Positions 7,749-16,034 of a DNA stretch of 64,000 bases are shown here, one piece after another (position 1 is the stretch's first letter; each line of letters starts with the position of its first letter). The position numbers and the translations under genes were made by a program. A model generated the notes under the pieces. It ran no database searches. It was not told where the DNA came from and saw nothing but the letters and a program-made list of their open reading frames with translations. The DNA is from Sphingomonas sp. SUN019 (GTDB lineage Bacteria; Pseudomonadota; Alphaproteobacteria; Sphingomonadales; Sphingomonadaceae), in contig NZ_CP096971.1 in the NCBI RefSeq assembly GCF_024758705.1, positions 3,129,501-3,193,500 on the forward strand, in the 5' to 3' direction.

Positions 7749-8954
7749 CTACCGCCCGACCGGCAGATCCTTGAACGCATCATCCTTGTCGACACGGATT
7801 TCGCCGGGGAGGCCGAGCACGCGTTCGGCGATGATGTTCTTCAGGATTTCGTCGGTACCGCCTGCGATGCGCAGGCCGGGCGCGTTCATCACCGCGGACT
7901 GGAACAGGCCCTTCAGCGGCAGCAGCGCGGGATCGTTGATGATGCCGTATTGGTCCTCCGCCTCGACCGCGGCGTTGCCGATGTCCTGAAGCTGGTTGGC
8001 CGCGATGATCTTGCCGATCGAGCTTTCCGGTCCCGGCGTCTGGCCGCGGGACAGCGCGGTCATCGTGCGCATCCGCGTGTTGCGCAGCCCTTCGGTCTGG
8101 ACGTGCCAGTCGGCGAGGCGCTGGCGGAACGCGCTGTCCTTGATCAGCGGGCCGTCCGCGCCGTCGAGTTCGCGCGCGGCGCGCAAGATGTCCGCCGGAC
8201 CAGCACCGCCGCCGCCGCCGATCGCGAGCCGTTCGTTCATCAGCGTGACGAGCGCGACCTTCCATCCGGAATCCACATCGCCGAGCCGCTGGCTGTCGGG
8301 AATGCGGACGTCGGTGAAATAGACTTCGTTGAAGTTGGAGCCGCCCGACATCTGATGGATCGGGCGTATCTCGATGCCGGGTGAGCGAAGGTCGAGCCAG
8401 AACATCGTCAGGCCCTTGTGCTTGGGCACGTCGGGGTTGGTGCGGACCAGGACGATGCCGAAGTCGCTATAGTGCGCGCCCGAGGTCCAGACCTTCTGGC
8501 CGTTCACAACCCAATCATCGCCGTCACGGATAGCGCGGGTGCGGATCGCGGCGACGTCCGAACCGCCGGCGGGTTCGGAGAACAATTGCGACCAGATTTC
8601 CTCGCCGCGCAGCGCGGGGCCGACGAAGCGTTGCTTGGTGTCGTCGTTCGCGAACGCCATGACGGTCGGCACGCACATGCCGAGGCCGATCGAGAAGTAC
8701 CCGTACTGAACCGGGTGCTTCGCTTCCTCCTGCCCGAAGATCACGCCTTCGATCGGTGTACCGCCACCACCGCCCCATTCCTTCGGCCAGGTGATCTGCG
8801 CGTAGCCCGCGGCGGCTTTGCGGGCCTGCCAGCTGCGTGCGGCGGCCATATCGTCGGCGTGGGACGGCGCCTTGTGTTCGGCGACGTTGGTGGCGAGCCA
8901 GTCGCGCGCCGTGGCGCGGTAGGCGGCTTCGTGCGGGGAATCCTCGAAATCCAT
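7749..8954 (-). CDS. acyl-CoA dehydrogenase, large subunit type
   Basis: A 401-residue flavoprotein that oxidises acyl-CoA thioesters to the enoyl-CoA. Family marks are ITWPKEWGGGGGTPIEGVIFGQE, the FAD/substrate segment QLFSEPAGGSDVAAIRTRA, WVVNGQKVWTSGAHYSDFG, and the C-terminal RIAGGTDEILKNIIAERVLGLP. The start is ATG 8954 with AAGGA just upstream, ten bases after the stop of the partner dehydrogenase. The adjacent, shorter dehydrogenase and this longer one look like the paired subunits of heterotetrameric acyl-CoA dehydrogenases used for sterol side chains and other bulky acyl-CoAs. The substrate cannot be read from sequence. Confidence 0.9.
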   Translation of the reverse strand: MDFEDSPHEAAYRATARDWLATNVAEHKAPSHADDMAAARSWQARKAAAGYAQITWPKEWGGGGGTPIEGVIFGQEEAKHPVQYGYFSIGLGMCVPTVMAFANDDTKQRFVGPALRGEEIWSQLFSEPAGGSDVAAIRTRAIRDGDDWVVNGQKVWTSGAHYSDFGIVLVRTNPDVPKHKGLTMFWLDLRSPGIEIRPIHQMSGGSNFNEVYFTDVRIPDSQRLGDVDSGWKVALVTLMNERLAIGGGGGAGPADILRAARELDGADGPLIKDSAFRQRLADWHVQTEGLRNTRMRTMTALSRGQTPGPESSIGKIIAANQLQDIGNAAVEAEDQYGIINDPALLPLKGLFQSAVMNAPGLRIAGGTDEILKNIIAERVLGLPGEIRVDKDDAFKDLPVGR

Positions 8955-8964
8955 GTCCGTCCTT

Positions 8965-10056
8965 TCAAGCCGCGTTGCGCGTTTCGAGCTGGCTGACCAG
9001 CCGTTCGCGCCAGGTGGCGGGAGCGCCCGCGACAAGCGAGAGCTGACGCGAGCGGCGGTAATAGAGCTGCGGGTCAGCCTCCCACGTGAAGCCGATGCCG
9101 CCGTGGGTCTGGATGTTCTCCTTTGACGCGAACCAGAAGGCGTCGGAGGCGGCGACGCGCGCGGTGGCGGCGGCGAGCGGGAGTTCGGCCGCGCCGACGT
9201 TCAGCGCCCACGCGCCGTAATAAGCGTTGGAGCGGGCGATTTCGTTCTTCACGTAGATGTCGGCCAGCTTGTGCTTGATCGCCTGATAGCCCGCGATCTG
9301 GCGGCCGAAGGCGTAGCGCGAGAGGGCGTATTCCTTGGCCATTTCCAAGCATTTGTCCGCGCCGCCGAGCTGTTCGAAGGCGAGCAGGACGGCGGCGCGG
9401 TCGAACACCGTCTGCATCGCGGTCAGGCCGTCCTCATCCCCGAGGCGTTCGGCGTGGATGTTTTCGAAGGTGACGCGTGCGGCGGGTCGTGTCGGGTCCA
9501 GCGTGGTGAGGACTTCCGAGTTCACCGGGCCTTCGACCAGGTACAGCCCCTCCTTGGCGAGCACGATCAGAAGGTTGCCGATGTTGCCATCCGTGACGGG
9601 GATCTTTGCGCCGGTGATGCGGTTGTTGACGACCGTGGTCTTCAACGTACGCGCGGTGACCGGGCCTTTGCCCTCCGATGTGGCGAAGGCGCCGATCACT
9701 TCGCCTGCCGCGATCTTCGGCAGCCATTTCGATTTCTGGTCGGGCGAGCCGTAGAGGAGCAGCGCTTCGGCGACGAAATAGACGGTCGAGGCGAACGGGA
9801 TCGGGGCGCAGGCGCGGCCGAGTTCCTCGGCGATCGCGCACAGTTCGATATGACCGAGCCCGAGCCCGCCATATTCCTCGGGGATCGCCGCGCCGAGCCA
9901 GCCCTGTTCGGCGACGCTCTTCCACAACGCCTCGTCATAATGTTTGGCGTCGTCGTCGAGGACTGACCGCACGACCTTCGCATCGCACCGCGCGGCGAGG
10001 AATTTGCGGGCCTCGTCCTTCAGCATCTTCTGGTCGTCGGAATAATCGAAGTTCAT
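8965..10056 (-). CDS. acyl-CoA dehydrogenase, partner subunit
   Basis: A 363-residue acyl-CoA dehydrogenase family protein, starting at ATG 10056 (MNFDYSDDQKMLKDEARKFL). It has the N-terminal helical domain with AIPEEYGGLGLGHIELC and a C-terminal domain with IQTHGGIGFTWEADPQLYYRRSRQL; the Glu in GFTWE is the usual base position in this branch. The middle FAD-loop region (AFATSEGKGPVTARTLK) is weaker than in the other dehydrogenase, as expected of a two-subunit enzyme in which the halves complement each other. The purine-rich start region is partly provided by the adjacent palindromic repeat. Confidence 0.9.
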   Translation of the reverse strand: MNFDYSDDQKMLKDEARKFLAARCDAKVVRSVLDDDAKHYDEALWKSVAEQGWLGAAIPEEYGGLGLGHIELCAIAEELGRACAPIPFASTVYFVAEALLLYGSPDQKSKWLPKIAAGEVIGAFATSEGKGPVTARTLKTTVVNNRITGAKIPVTDGNIGNLLIVLAKEGLYLVEGPVNSEVLTTLDPTRPAARVTFENIHAERLGDEDGLTAMQTVFDRAAVLLAFEQLGGADKCLEMAKEYALSRYAFGRQIAGYQAIKHKLADIYVKNEIARSNAYYGAWALNVGAAELPLAAATARVAASDAFWFASKENIQTHGGIGFTWEADPQLYYRRSRQLSLVAGAPATWRERLVSQLETRNAA

Positions 10057-10062
10057 GTGTCT

Positions 10063-10164
10063 CTCCCTCTCCCCGCTTGCGGGGAGAGGGTCGGGGAGAG
10101 GGGCCTGTCCGACGCCCTGTCCACTGCCCCTCTCCCCTACCCTCTCCCCGGAGGGAAGAGGGAG
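10063..10164. repeat. dispersed palindromic element, type C
   Basis: Pyrimidine-rich and purine-rich arms (CTCCCTCTCCCCGC, GGGGAGAGGG, CCCTCTCCCC, GGGAAGAGGGAG) can fold into a long stem of about 100 bases. It fills the gap between the SDR stop and the start of the partner acyl-CoA dehydrogenase gene, so it sits inside an apparent operon. On the minus strand its GGGAGAGAC edge lies where the ribosome binding site of the dehydrogenase gene should be. Confidence 0.8.
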
Positions 10165-10168
10165 TTTG

Positions 10169-10957
10169 TTATCGCGGCTGCATCCGGATCGCGCCATCGA
10201 GGCGGACGTCTTCGCCGTTGAAATAGCCGTTGCGGATCATCTCCAGCGCGAGCTTCGCATATTCCTCCGCCTGTCCGAGCCGCTTCGGGAACGGCACCAT
10301 CGCGCCCAGCGCCGCCTTCACCTGCGGTTTCATCTTCACCAGCAGCGGTGTCTCGAACACGCCCGGCAGGATGGTGTTGCAGCGGATGCCCTCGCCCGAC
10401 AGGTCGCGTGCGACGTTCAGCGTCATGCCGACGATGCCCGCCTTTGCCGAGGTATAGGCGACCTGGCCGATCTGGCCGTCCTCGGCGGCGACGGATGCGG
10501 TGTTGACGATCGCGCCGCGGTCGCCGTCTTCGGTCGGGTCCAGAGTCATCATCCCCGCCGCGCTGCCGACGATGCAGCGGAAGGTGCCGATCAGGTTCAG
10601 TTCGATCGTCTTGACGTAATTTTCGATCGGATAGGGTTTGATCGCGCCGTCTTCCTTCGATCGTGCGACGGTCTTGTTCGGGCCGCCGAACCCGCCGCCC
10701 GCGCAATTGACGATCACGCGTTCCTGTCCGTTCGTCGCCCGTGCCGCGGCGAAGCCTGCGTCGACCGAGGCCTGATCCATCACATCGACGTTCACGAACA
10801 GCGCGCCGATCGCCGCGGCGGCGTCGGGGCCGATCTCCGCATTCTTGTCGAACAGCGCGACCTTCACGCCCGCCGCGCGCAGCGCGGTGGCGGTGGCGTA
10901 GCCGAGGCCCGAAGCCCCGCCGGTCACGATCGCCGATATGTCCGGACCCAGTTTCAC
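10169..10957 (-). CDS. short-chain dehydrogenase, 3-hydroxyacyl-CoA dehydrogenase (HSD10-like)
   Basis: A 262-residue classical SDR. The cofactor motif is TGGASGLG near the N-terminus, followed by VNCAGGG in place of NNAG, catalytic Ser in IVNTASVAA, and YTSAK. The IVGMTLNVARDLSGEGIRCNTILPGVFETPLL and VPFPKRLGQAEEYAKLA stretches are typical of type II 3-hydroxyacyl-CoA dehydrogenases, which use NAD. I take GTG 10957 because GGAG sits six bases upstream; ATG 10981 and an earlier start at 11008 are in frame. The role fits the third step of beta-oxidation after the divergent enoyl-CoA hydratase. Confidence 0.85.
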   Translation of the reverse strand: MKLGPDISAIVTGGASGLGYATATALRAAGVKVALFDKNAEIGPDAAAAIGALFVNVDVMDQASVDAGFAAARATNGQERVIVNCAGGGFGGPNKTVARSKEDGAIKPYPIENYVKTIELNLIGTFRCIVGSAAGMMTLDPTEDGDRGAIVNTASVAAEDGQIGQVAYTSAKAGIVGMTLNVARDLSGEGIRCNTILPGVFETPLLVKMKPQVKAALGAMVPFPKRLGQAEEYAKLALEMIRNGYFNGEDVRLDGAIRMQPR

Positions 10958-11001
10958 GCGTCTCTCCCGATCCGCCGCCATTACAGCCGTGCGGTTGCGG
11001 G

Positions 11002-11015
11002 ATAACATTAGTTAT
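11002..11015. promoter_or_regulatory. palindromic operator-like site in a divergent promoter region
   Basis: ATAAC-ATTA-GTTAT is an exact five-base inverted repeat in the 97-base gap between the divergent SDR and enoyl-CoA hydratase genes. The position between the two halves of the beta-oxidation-like cluster suggests a shared operator, for example for a TetR-type acyl-CoA responsive repressor. No such regulator gene is visible nearby. Confidence 0.4.
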
Positions 11016-11054
11016 GTAGGATGCGGCGTCAAACGTAAAAGAGAGGATGCCGGG

Positions 11055-11867
11055 ATGGCCAAAGAACAGGCAACCCGCACGGCGATACGCGTCGAGCGGC
11101 GCGGCGAGGTCGATTGGGTGACGATGGACCGGCCCGATCGGCTGAATGCGCTGGACGACGCGATGATCGGCGAGCTGTCGGACTATTTCGGCAGCATCGC
11201 GAAGGACCGCGATTGCCGCGTGATCGTGCTTAAGGGCGCGGGGCGGGCGTATTGCGCCGGGCTGGACCTGCAGGCGCGCGCGGCGGGTGTGACGGATACG
11301 ATCGACCGGCTGGCGCACCAAAGATCGATCGCCGAGATCGTGATGAAGATGCGATACTGCCCGCAGCCGATCGTCAGCCTGATCCATGGTCCGGCGTGCG
11401 GCGGCGGGTTCGCGATGGCGCTGGCGTCGGACATTCGCATCGCTGGCGAGAGCGCGCGGATGAATGCGGCGTTCATCCGGATCGGGCTGTCGGCGTGCGA
11501 CATCGGCGTGTCGTATTTCCTGCCGCGGCTGATCGGGGCGAGTCTGGCGGCGGAACTGATGCTGACGGGCGATTTCATCCTGGCCGAGCGCGCGCTGGCC
11601 GTCGGGCTGGTGTCGCGCGTCGTAGCCGACGATTCGATGGAAGCGGCGGCCGAGCCGCTGATCGAGGCGATGCTGACGACCTCTCCAATGGGCCTGCGGC
11701 TGACCAAGGAATGCCTGCGCATGAGTATCGACGCGCCGAGCCTGGAGGCGGCGGTGGCGATGGAGGATCGCAACCAGATTCTCTGCGCGACCAGCCCTGA
11801 TTTCGGCGAAGGGATTGCGGCGTTCTTCGAGAAACGGCGGCCTGACTATACGAGGAAGACAACATGA
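11055..11867 (+). CDS. enoyl-CoA hydratase/isomerase (crotonase) family protein
   Basis: A 270-residue crotonase. The two oxyanion-hole segments are present: LKGAGRAYCAGLDLQAR and IHGPACGGGFAMALASDIRIA. These are followed by ARMNAAFIRIGLSACDIGVSYFLPRLIG, with a GLVSRVV segment and a C-terminal trimerisation region. In the catalytic strand the usual acid position after the second motif is occupied within FIRIGLSACD, so the exact reaction (hydration, isomerisation or other) is open. ATG 11055 has GAGAGGA upstream. It overlaps the following SDR gene by ATGA. Confidence 0.88.
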   Translation: MAKEQATRTAIRVERRGEVDWVTMDRPDRLNALDDAMIGELSDYFGSIAKDRDCRVIVLKGAGRAYCAGLDLQARAAGVTDTIDRLAHQRSIAEIVMKMRYCPQPIVSLIHGPACGGGFAMALASDIRIAGESARMNAAFIRIGLSACDIGVSYFLPRLIGASLAAELMLTGDFILAERALAVGLVSRVVADDSMEAAAEPLIEAMLTTSPMGLRLTKECLRMSIDAPSLEAAVAMEDRNQILCATSPDFGEGIAAFFEKRRPDYTRKTT

Positions 11868-12637
11868 GCGGACTGGCTGGGCGCGTCGCGCTGGTGACGG
11901 GCGGCGGGCGTGGGATCGGACGCGCGATCGCCTTGCGGCTGGCGCGGGACGGCGCGGACGTGGCGGTGAACTATCGCCGTGACGCCGATGCCGCGGCGGA
12001 GGTGGTTGCGGAAATCGTGGGTATGGGGCGGACGGCGAGGGCCTATGCCGCGTCGGTCGACCGGTTCGAGGAATGCGAAGCGCTGGTCGCGGCGGTGCTC
12101 GCCGATTTCGGCGCGGTCGACATCCTGGTCAACAATGCGGGAATCGCTAGCCGCGGACAGTCGGTCGCCAATACGGAGCCCGGCGAACTGGAGCGCGTGC
12201 TGAAGACCCACGCCTTCGCGCCACATTACATGAGCAAGCTGGTGCTACCGTCGATGCGCGAGCGTGCGAGCCGGGAGGGCGGCCGCGGGGATATCGTGAT
12301 GATCTCCAGCGTGGCGACGTTGTATCACGCACCCAATGGCGCGCCGTACAATATGGGCAAGGCCGCGGTGGAGGCGTTGGCGCAGACGCTTGCCAAGGAA
12401 GAACGCGCGCACGGCATCCGTACGAACATCGTCGCGCCGGGGCTGACCGTGACCGACATGGGCGAACGGCTGGCCAAGGCGACGCGCGGGGTGGCGAGCA
12501 TCCACGATCTGGACGCCGGGTCGCCGTTCGGACGGGTGAGCACGCCCGAGGACGTGGCGGCGGCGGTGGCGTATTTCGTGTCGGCGGACGGGGCATATGC
12601 CAACGGACAGAAGATCAATCTGCATGGGGGCGGGTAG
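11864..12637 (+). CDS. short-chain dehydrogenase/reductase (FabG-like)
   Basis: A 257-residue classical SDR with TGGGRGIG at residues about 12-19, NNAG in DILVNNAGIA, catalytic Ser in MISSVA, and Tyr-x-x-x-Lys in YNMGK. The C-terminal NIVAPGLTVTDMG and DVAAAVAYFVSADGAYANGQKINLHGGG segments match 3-oxoacyl-ACP/acyl-CoA reductase-like enzymes. Its start overlaps the enoyl-CoA hydratase stop, so the pair is coupled and probably handles the same acyl intermediates as the divergent dehydrogenases. The substrate is unknown. Confidence 0.87.
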   Translation: MSGLAGRVALVTGGGRGIGRAIALRLARDGADVAVNYRRDADAAAEVVAEIVGMGRTARAYAASVDRFEECEALVAAVLADFGAVDILVNNAGIASRGQSVANTEPGELERVLKTHAFAPHYMSKLVLPSMRERASREGGRGDIVMISSVATLYHAPNGAPYNMGKAAVEALAQTLAKEERAHGIRTNIVAPGLTVTDMGERLAKATRGVASIHDLDAGSPFGRVSTPEDVAAAVAYFVSADGAYANGQKINLHGGG

Positions 12638-12638
12638 G

Positions 12639-13079
12639 TTAGTTTGCGGGAGGCGACATTGCGACGTCGATCCCCAGCAACAAAGCCGCATCGCCCATCC
12701 GGCGGTCCAACGTCGCGATCGCGAGTCGATTCTCTGCTGCTATCGCAAGATGCAGAGCGTCGCCCGCCCGCAAGTTGATTCCAGGCTGATCCAGAAACTC
12801 CGTCGCCCGTGTAAAATGACGGTCCTCTATCGCGATCGGATCGAGGCTGGACGTGATCAGCGCGTCCCATGTCCGTCGCAGGACCAAACGGTGCGATTCA
12901 TCAATCTCGCGCGCGCGCGATTTCTGCGAAAGTGCACCAGCAACCTCAGTTACGACCCACGGGCTTATCGCGAGTGAACCGGGAGGCTGCCGCTCAAACC
13001 AAGCCAACGCCGCGTCGGTATGGCGTTCACGCGCCAGCGACGCCACGATCAGCGACGCGTCGCAATAGACGCTTAATAT
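12639..13079 (-). CDS. PIN-domain toxin of a type II toxin-antitoxin pair (VapC-like)
   Basis: A PIN-domain ribonuclease-type toxin. The conserved acidic residues are visible: the first Asp in VYCDASLIVASL, a Glu in VVTEVAGAL, Asp in LRAGDALHLAIA, and the final Asp in IATLDRRMGDAA. The start is a problem. The only GTG (13046) and a CTG (13052) would remove the first catalytic Asp, and an in-frame stop blocks any start further upstream. The only permitted codon that keeps the Asp is ATA 13079, which overlaps the antitoxin stop; I use it with low certainty. It pairs with the Phd-like antitoxin gene just upstream. Confidence 0.75.
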   Translation of the reverse strand: MLSVYCDASLIVASLARERHTDAALAWFERQPPGSLAISPWVVTEVAGALSQKSRAREIDESHRLVLRRTWDALITSSLDPIAIEDRHFTRATEFLDQPGINLRAGDALHLAIAAENRLAIATLDRRMGDAALLLGIDVAMSPPAN

Positions 13080-13309
13080 CGCGCTTCATCCCGCATCTGC
13101 TGGACGGTTTCGCTCGTCATCGGCATTCCAGCCGTCAGCGCACGGAGCATCTCGATGTCGATCGGTTTCTTTGCGGCCGACTGTTCAATCACCGTCAATT
13201 GGACGAGCGGCTTTCCGCGCCGCATGATCGCAATCGATTCACCACGAAGCGCGCGTTCTACCAAGTCGCTGAGGTGCGCCTTCGCTTCGGCAATGTTGTA
13301 GGCTGCCAC
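13073..13309 (-). CDS. Phd/YefM-type antitoxin
   Basis: A 78-residue protein of the prevent-host-death family: it begins AAYNIAEAKAHLSDLVERALRGE and continues SIAIMRRGKPLVQLTVIE, the DNA-binding N-terminal fold. The C-terminal 30 residues are the flexible, toxin-neutralising part. It is the first gene of a toxin-antitoxin operon with the PIN toxin, whose reading frame overlaps its stop, and it very likely represses its own promoter in the roughly 170-base gap before dnaN. Confidence 0.88.
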   Translation of the reverse strand: MAAYNIAEAKAHLSDLVERALRGESIAIMRRGKPLVQLTVIEQSAAKKPIDIEMLRALTAGMPMTSETVQQMRDEARY

Positions 13310-13361
13310 ATTGCCCTCCTGACCAACTGTGTGACCAAGATAGGAAGCGCGCCTCCCCCCG

Positions 13362-14480
13362 TCAAACCCGCATCGGCATCAGGACATACAGCGCCGCCGC
13401 CTTGTCGTTCTCGCGGATCAATGTTGGGGCGGCGGCGTCGGCAAGATGGACTTCGACCGAATCGCCGTCGATCTGGGCGAGGATGTCCATCAGGTACCGG
13501 CTGTTGAAGCCGATCTCGAACGGAAGCGCGACGTACTCGCCGGGGACTTCCTCCGCCGCGGTGCCGTTTTCGGGGCTGGTGACCGAGAGCGTGATCTTGT
13601 CGCGGTCGAGCGCCATCTTCACCGCGCGGGTCTTTTCGGTCGCGATGGTGGAGACACGGTCGACGCCCTGCATGAAGCTTTTCGGATCGAGTTTCAGGAT
13701 CTTGTCGTTGCCGGTGGGGATGACGCGGCTGTAGTCGGGGAAGGTGCCGTCGATCAGCTTGGAGGTCAGGATCGCCTGGCCGAGGTCGAAGCGGATCTTC
13801 GTCGGTGACAGCGAGACGCCGACCGAACCGTCGATCTCGTCGAGCAGCTTGCGCAATTCGGCGATGCATTTCCGGGGCACGATGACGTCGGGCATGTTCT
13901 CCGCACCCTCGGGCCGGGGCAGGGTGACGCGGGCGAGGCGGTGGCCGTCGGTCGCGGCGGCCTTCAGCACCGGCTGCGATCCCTCGCCATCGGCGACGTG
14001 CAGGAATATGCCGTTCAGATAATAACGCGTTTCCTCGGTCGAGATGGCGAAGCGCGTCTTGTCGATGATCTGCTTCAGCAATTCGGCGGGCATTTCGAAC
14101 TGTACCGGCAATTCGCCCTCCGCGATCACCGGGAAATCGTCGCGCGGCAGCGTGCCGAGCGAGAAGCGCGCGCGTCCAGCGACGATCGCCATGCGCCCGT
14201 CGGCGGCGGTCAGCGAGACCTGTGCGCCCTCTGGCAATTTGCGCGCGATGTCGAACAGGGTGTGCGCGGACACGGTGGTCGCGCCGGGTTGGTCGACGGC
14301 GGCGGCGATGCTTTCGTTGATTTGCAGATCGAGGTCGGTCGCCATCAGGCGGATCGCGCCCTCCGCGGTCGCCTCGATCAGCACGTTCGACAGGATCGGG
14401 ATCGTGTTGCGCCGTTCCACCACCGACTGGACATGGCTGAGCCCCTTCAGCAGGGTCGCGCGTTCGATCGTCGCCTTCAT
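13362..14480 (-). CDS. dnaN: DNA polymerase III beta subunit (sliding clamp)
   Basis: A 372-residue protein of normal clamp length, starting at ATG 14480 with GGGGGA upstream (an in-frame ATG at 14519 would add 13 unusual residues). The three repeated clamp domains are recognisable, with MKATIERATLLKGLSHVQSVVE at the N-terminus, NTIPILSNVLIEA, PDYSRVIPTGNDK in the third domain, and the C-terminal ALYVLMPMRV that forms the partner-binding pocket. It encircles DNA and tethers DNA polymerase III. recF lies about 2.4 kb upstream on the same strand, so the usual dnaN-recF pairing is loosened by three inserted genes. Confidence 0.97.
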   Translation of the reverse strand: MKATIERATLLKGLSHVQSVVERRNTIPILSNVLIEATAEGAIRLMATDLDLQINESIAAAVDQPGATTVSAHTLFDIARKLPEGAQVSLTAADGRMAIVAGRARFSLGTLPRDDFPVIAEGELPVQFEMPAELLKQIIDKTRFAISTEETRYYLNGIFLHVADGEGSQPVLKAAATDGHRLARVTLPRPEGAENMPDVIVPRKCIAELRKLLDEIDGSVGVSLSPTKIRFDLGQAILTSKLIDGTFPDYSRVIPTGNDKILKLDPKSFMQGVDRVSTIATEKTRAVKMALDRDKITLSVTSPENGTAAEEVPGEYVALPFEIGFNSRYLMDILAQIDGDSVEVHLADAAAPTLIRENDKAAALYVLMPMRV

Positions 14481-14605
14481 TACTTCATCCCCCGGCCCGC
14501 CGGATTCGACCAGGGGCAATCTCGGGCGACCCTAGCCAATCCAGAAGCATCGGGGCAAGCCGGGTCGCGCGAGTTTTCGGTGGATGGATTGCGCGTTAGC
14601 CGCCG

Positions 14606-15031
14606 TCAGGCGACCGTCAGGCCGACGTCGACGTTGCCGCGCGTGGCGTTGGAATAGGGGCAGACTTCGTGCGCGGCGTGGACGAGTTTCTCGGCCTCCG
14701 CTTTGTCGACGCCGGGCAGCGCGATCGTCAGGTCGGCGGTGATGCCGTAGCCGCCCTCGCTGCGCGGGCCGAAGCCGATTTCGGCGGTGACGGTGGCGTC
14801 GGCGGGAATCTTGACGCCGACCTTGCTGGACACGGCCTTCATCGCGCCGAGGAAGCAGGCCGAATATCCAGCGGCGAACAGTTTTTCGGGGTTCGCGCCG
14901 GAACCGCCGGGGCCGCCCATTTCCTTCGGCACGACCAGTTTCACATCGACCGATCCGTCGTCGGACTTCGCCGAACCGTCACGGCCGCCGGTCGCGGTGG
15001 CGCTGGTCTTGTAGATGACGTCGATGGACAT
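14606..15031 (-). CDS. ohr: organic hydroperoxide resistance protein (Ohr)
   Basis: A 141-residue OsmC/Ohr family peroxidase. Both catalytic cysteines are in the correct context: AAGYSACFLGAMK and AHEVCPYSNATRGN. The VYKTSATATGGRDG start is also typical. It reduces organic hydroperoxides using lipoylated or dithiol donors in the cytosol. The gene appears to be on its own; no OhrR-type regulator is adjacent, so its control cannot be inferred. Confidence 0.95.
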   Translation of the reverse strand: MSIDVIYKTSATATGGRDGSAKSDDGSVDVKLVVPKEMGGPGGSGANPEKLFAAGYSACFLGAMKAVSSKVGVKIPADATVTAEIGFGPRSEGGYGITADLTIALPGVDKAEAEKLVHAAHEVCPYSNATRGNVDVGLTVA

Positions 15032-15076
15032 GGTGGTTCCTTTCGGGAGAGGTCGCGACGCTAACGCACTTGGCCG

Positions 15077-15973
15077 TCAGGCGATCCGCGCGCACCCCCG
15101 GCCCGCGCGTTTCGCGGCGTAGAGCGCGGCGTCGGCGGCGGCGAACAACGCATTCGGCGAACGTCGCGCGTCGGCCATCGCCAGTCCGGCGGAGACGCGG
15201 ATGGAGAATACCCGGCCGTCGAACGCGATCGGCTGCGCGCAAATCTCGACCAGCCGATCGAGCGCGGCGCAGGTCGCCGCGCGATCCACTCCTGCAGGCA
15301 ACAGGATGGCGAATTCATCGCCGCCGATGCGGGCCGCCATCGTCGCGCCGGGAAAACGCGCCAGCCGCCGCGCGACCGTGCACAGGCATTCGTCGCCGGC
15401 GGCATGGCCGTGCGTATCGTTGACCTGTTTGAAATGGTCGAGATCGATCAGCACCAGCGCGCCGACGTCCGCCGCGTCCGTGTCGTGAAACTCACGCTGG
15501 AACGTCGCGCGCCCGGCGATTCCGGTCAGCGCATCGCATTCGGCCTGCCGCCGGAGCGCGTCCCAGCGCGCGCGTTCGTCGGTGATGTCCTGCTTCACGC
15601 CGTACAGCCGGACGGTGCGGCCGTGGCGGCGCTCGGTTTCCACCTGCAGGCGAATCCAGCGCGGCATCCCGTCGGGCCGGATGATGCGCGCGTCGAGCGA
15701 GAAGCCGCTGCCGTAAGCGACCGCATCGGCGCGCAGCCGTTCGAGCGCCAGGCGCGACGGTTCGTCGTACATCGCCAGCGTCATGCGGCGGTCGACCGGA
15801 TTGTGATGGGGCAGGCCGAACAGGTCGAACACACCCGCGCTCCAAGTCAGTCGCTCGTCGTCGCCCAGATCGCACGCCCATGCCCCGATCCCGGCCGCCG
15901 CGGTGGCGCGGTCGAGCAATGCGGCAAGGTCGGTCGGCTCGGGTCGTGGATCGAGACGGGCGACCATGTGCAT
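15077..15973 (-). CDS. PAS domain-containing diguanylate cyclase
   Basis: A 298-residue soluble signalling protein. A PAS domain (about 15-125) contains LTWSAGVFDLFGLPHHNPVDRR and the PAC-like RWIRLQVETERRHGRTVRLYGVKQDITDER. The GGDEF domain (about 140-298) begins ALTGIAGRATF and carries the intact active-site signature RIGGDEFAILL. It should make cyclic-di-GMP from two GTP. The RxxD product-inhibition site, expected five residues before GGDEF, is replaced by PGAT, so feedback inhibition is probably absent. There are no membrane segments; the PAS ligand is unknown. Confidence 0.9.
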   Translation of the reverse strand: MHMVARLDPRPEPTDLAALLDRATAAAGIGAWACDLGDDERLTWSAGVFDLFGLPHHNPVDRRMTLAMYDEPSRLALERLRADAVAYGSGFSLDARIIRPDGMPRWIRLQVETERRHGRTVRLYGVKQDITDERARWDALRRQAECDALTGIAGRATFQREFHDTDAADVGALVLIDLDHFKQVNDTHGHAAGDECLCTVARRLARFPGATMAARIGGDEFAILLPAGVDRAATCAALDRLVEICAQPIAFDGRVFSIRVSAGLAMADARRSPNALFAAADAALYAAKRAGRGCARIA

Positions 15974-16034
15974 GGCCCCGCTCTAACCCGCGAGGGTTAA
16001 GGCGGGGTTGTTGTGGCAGCGAAACGGCCAATGC

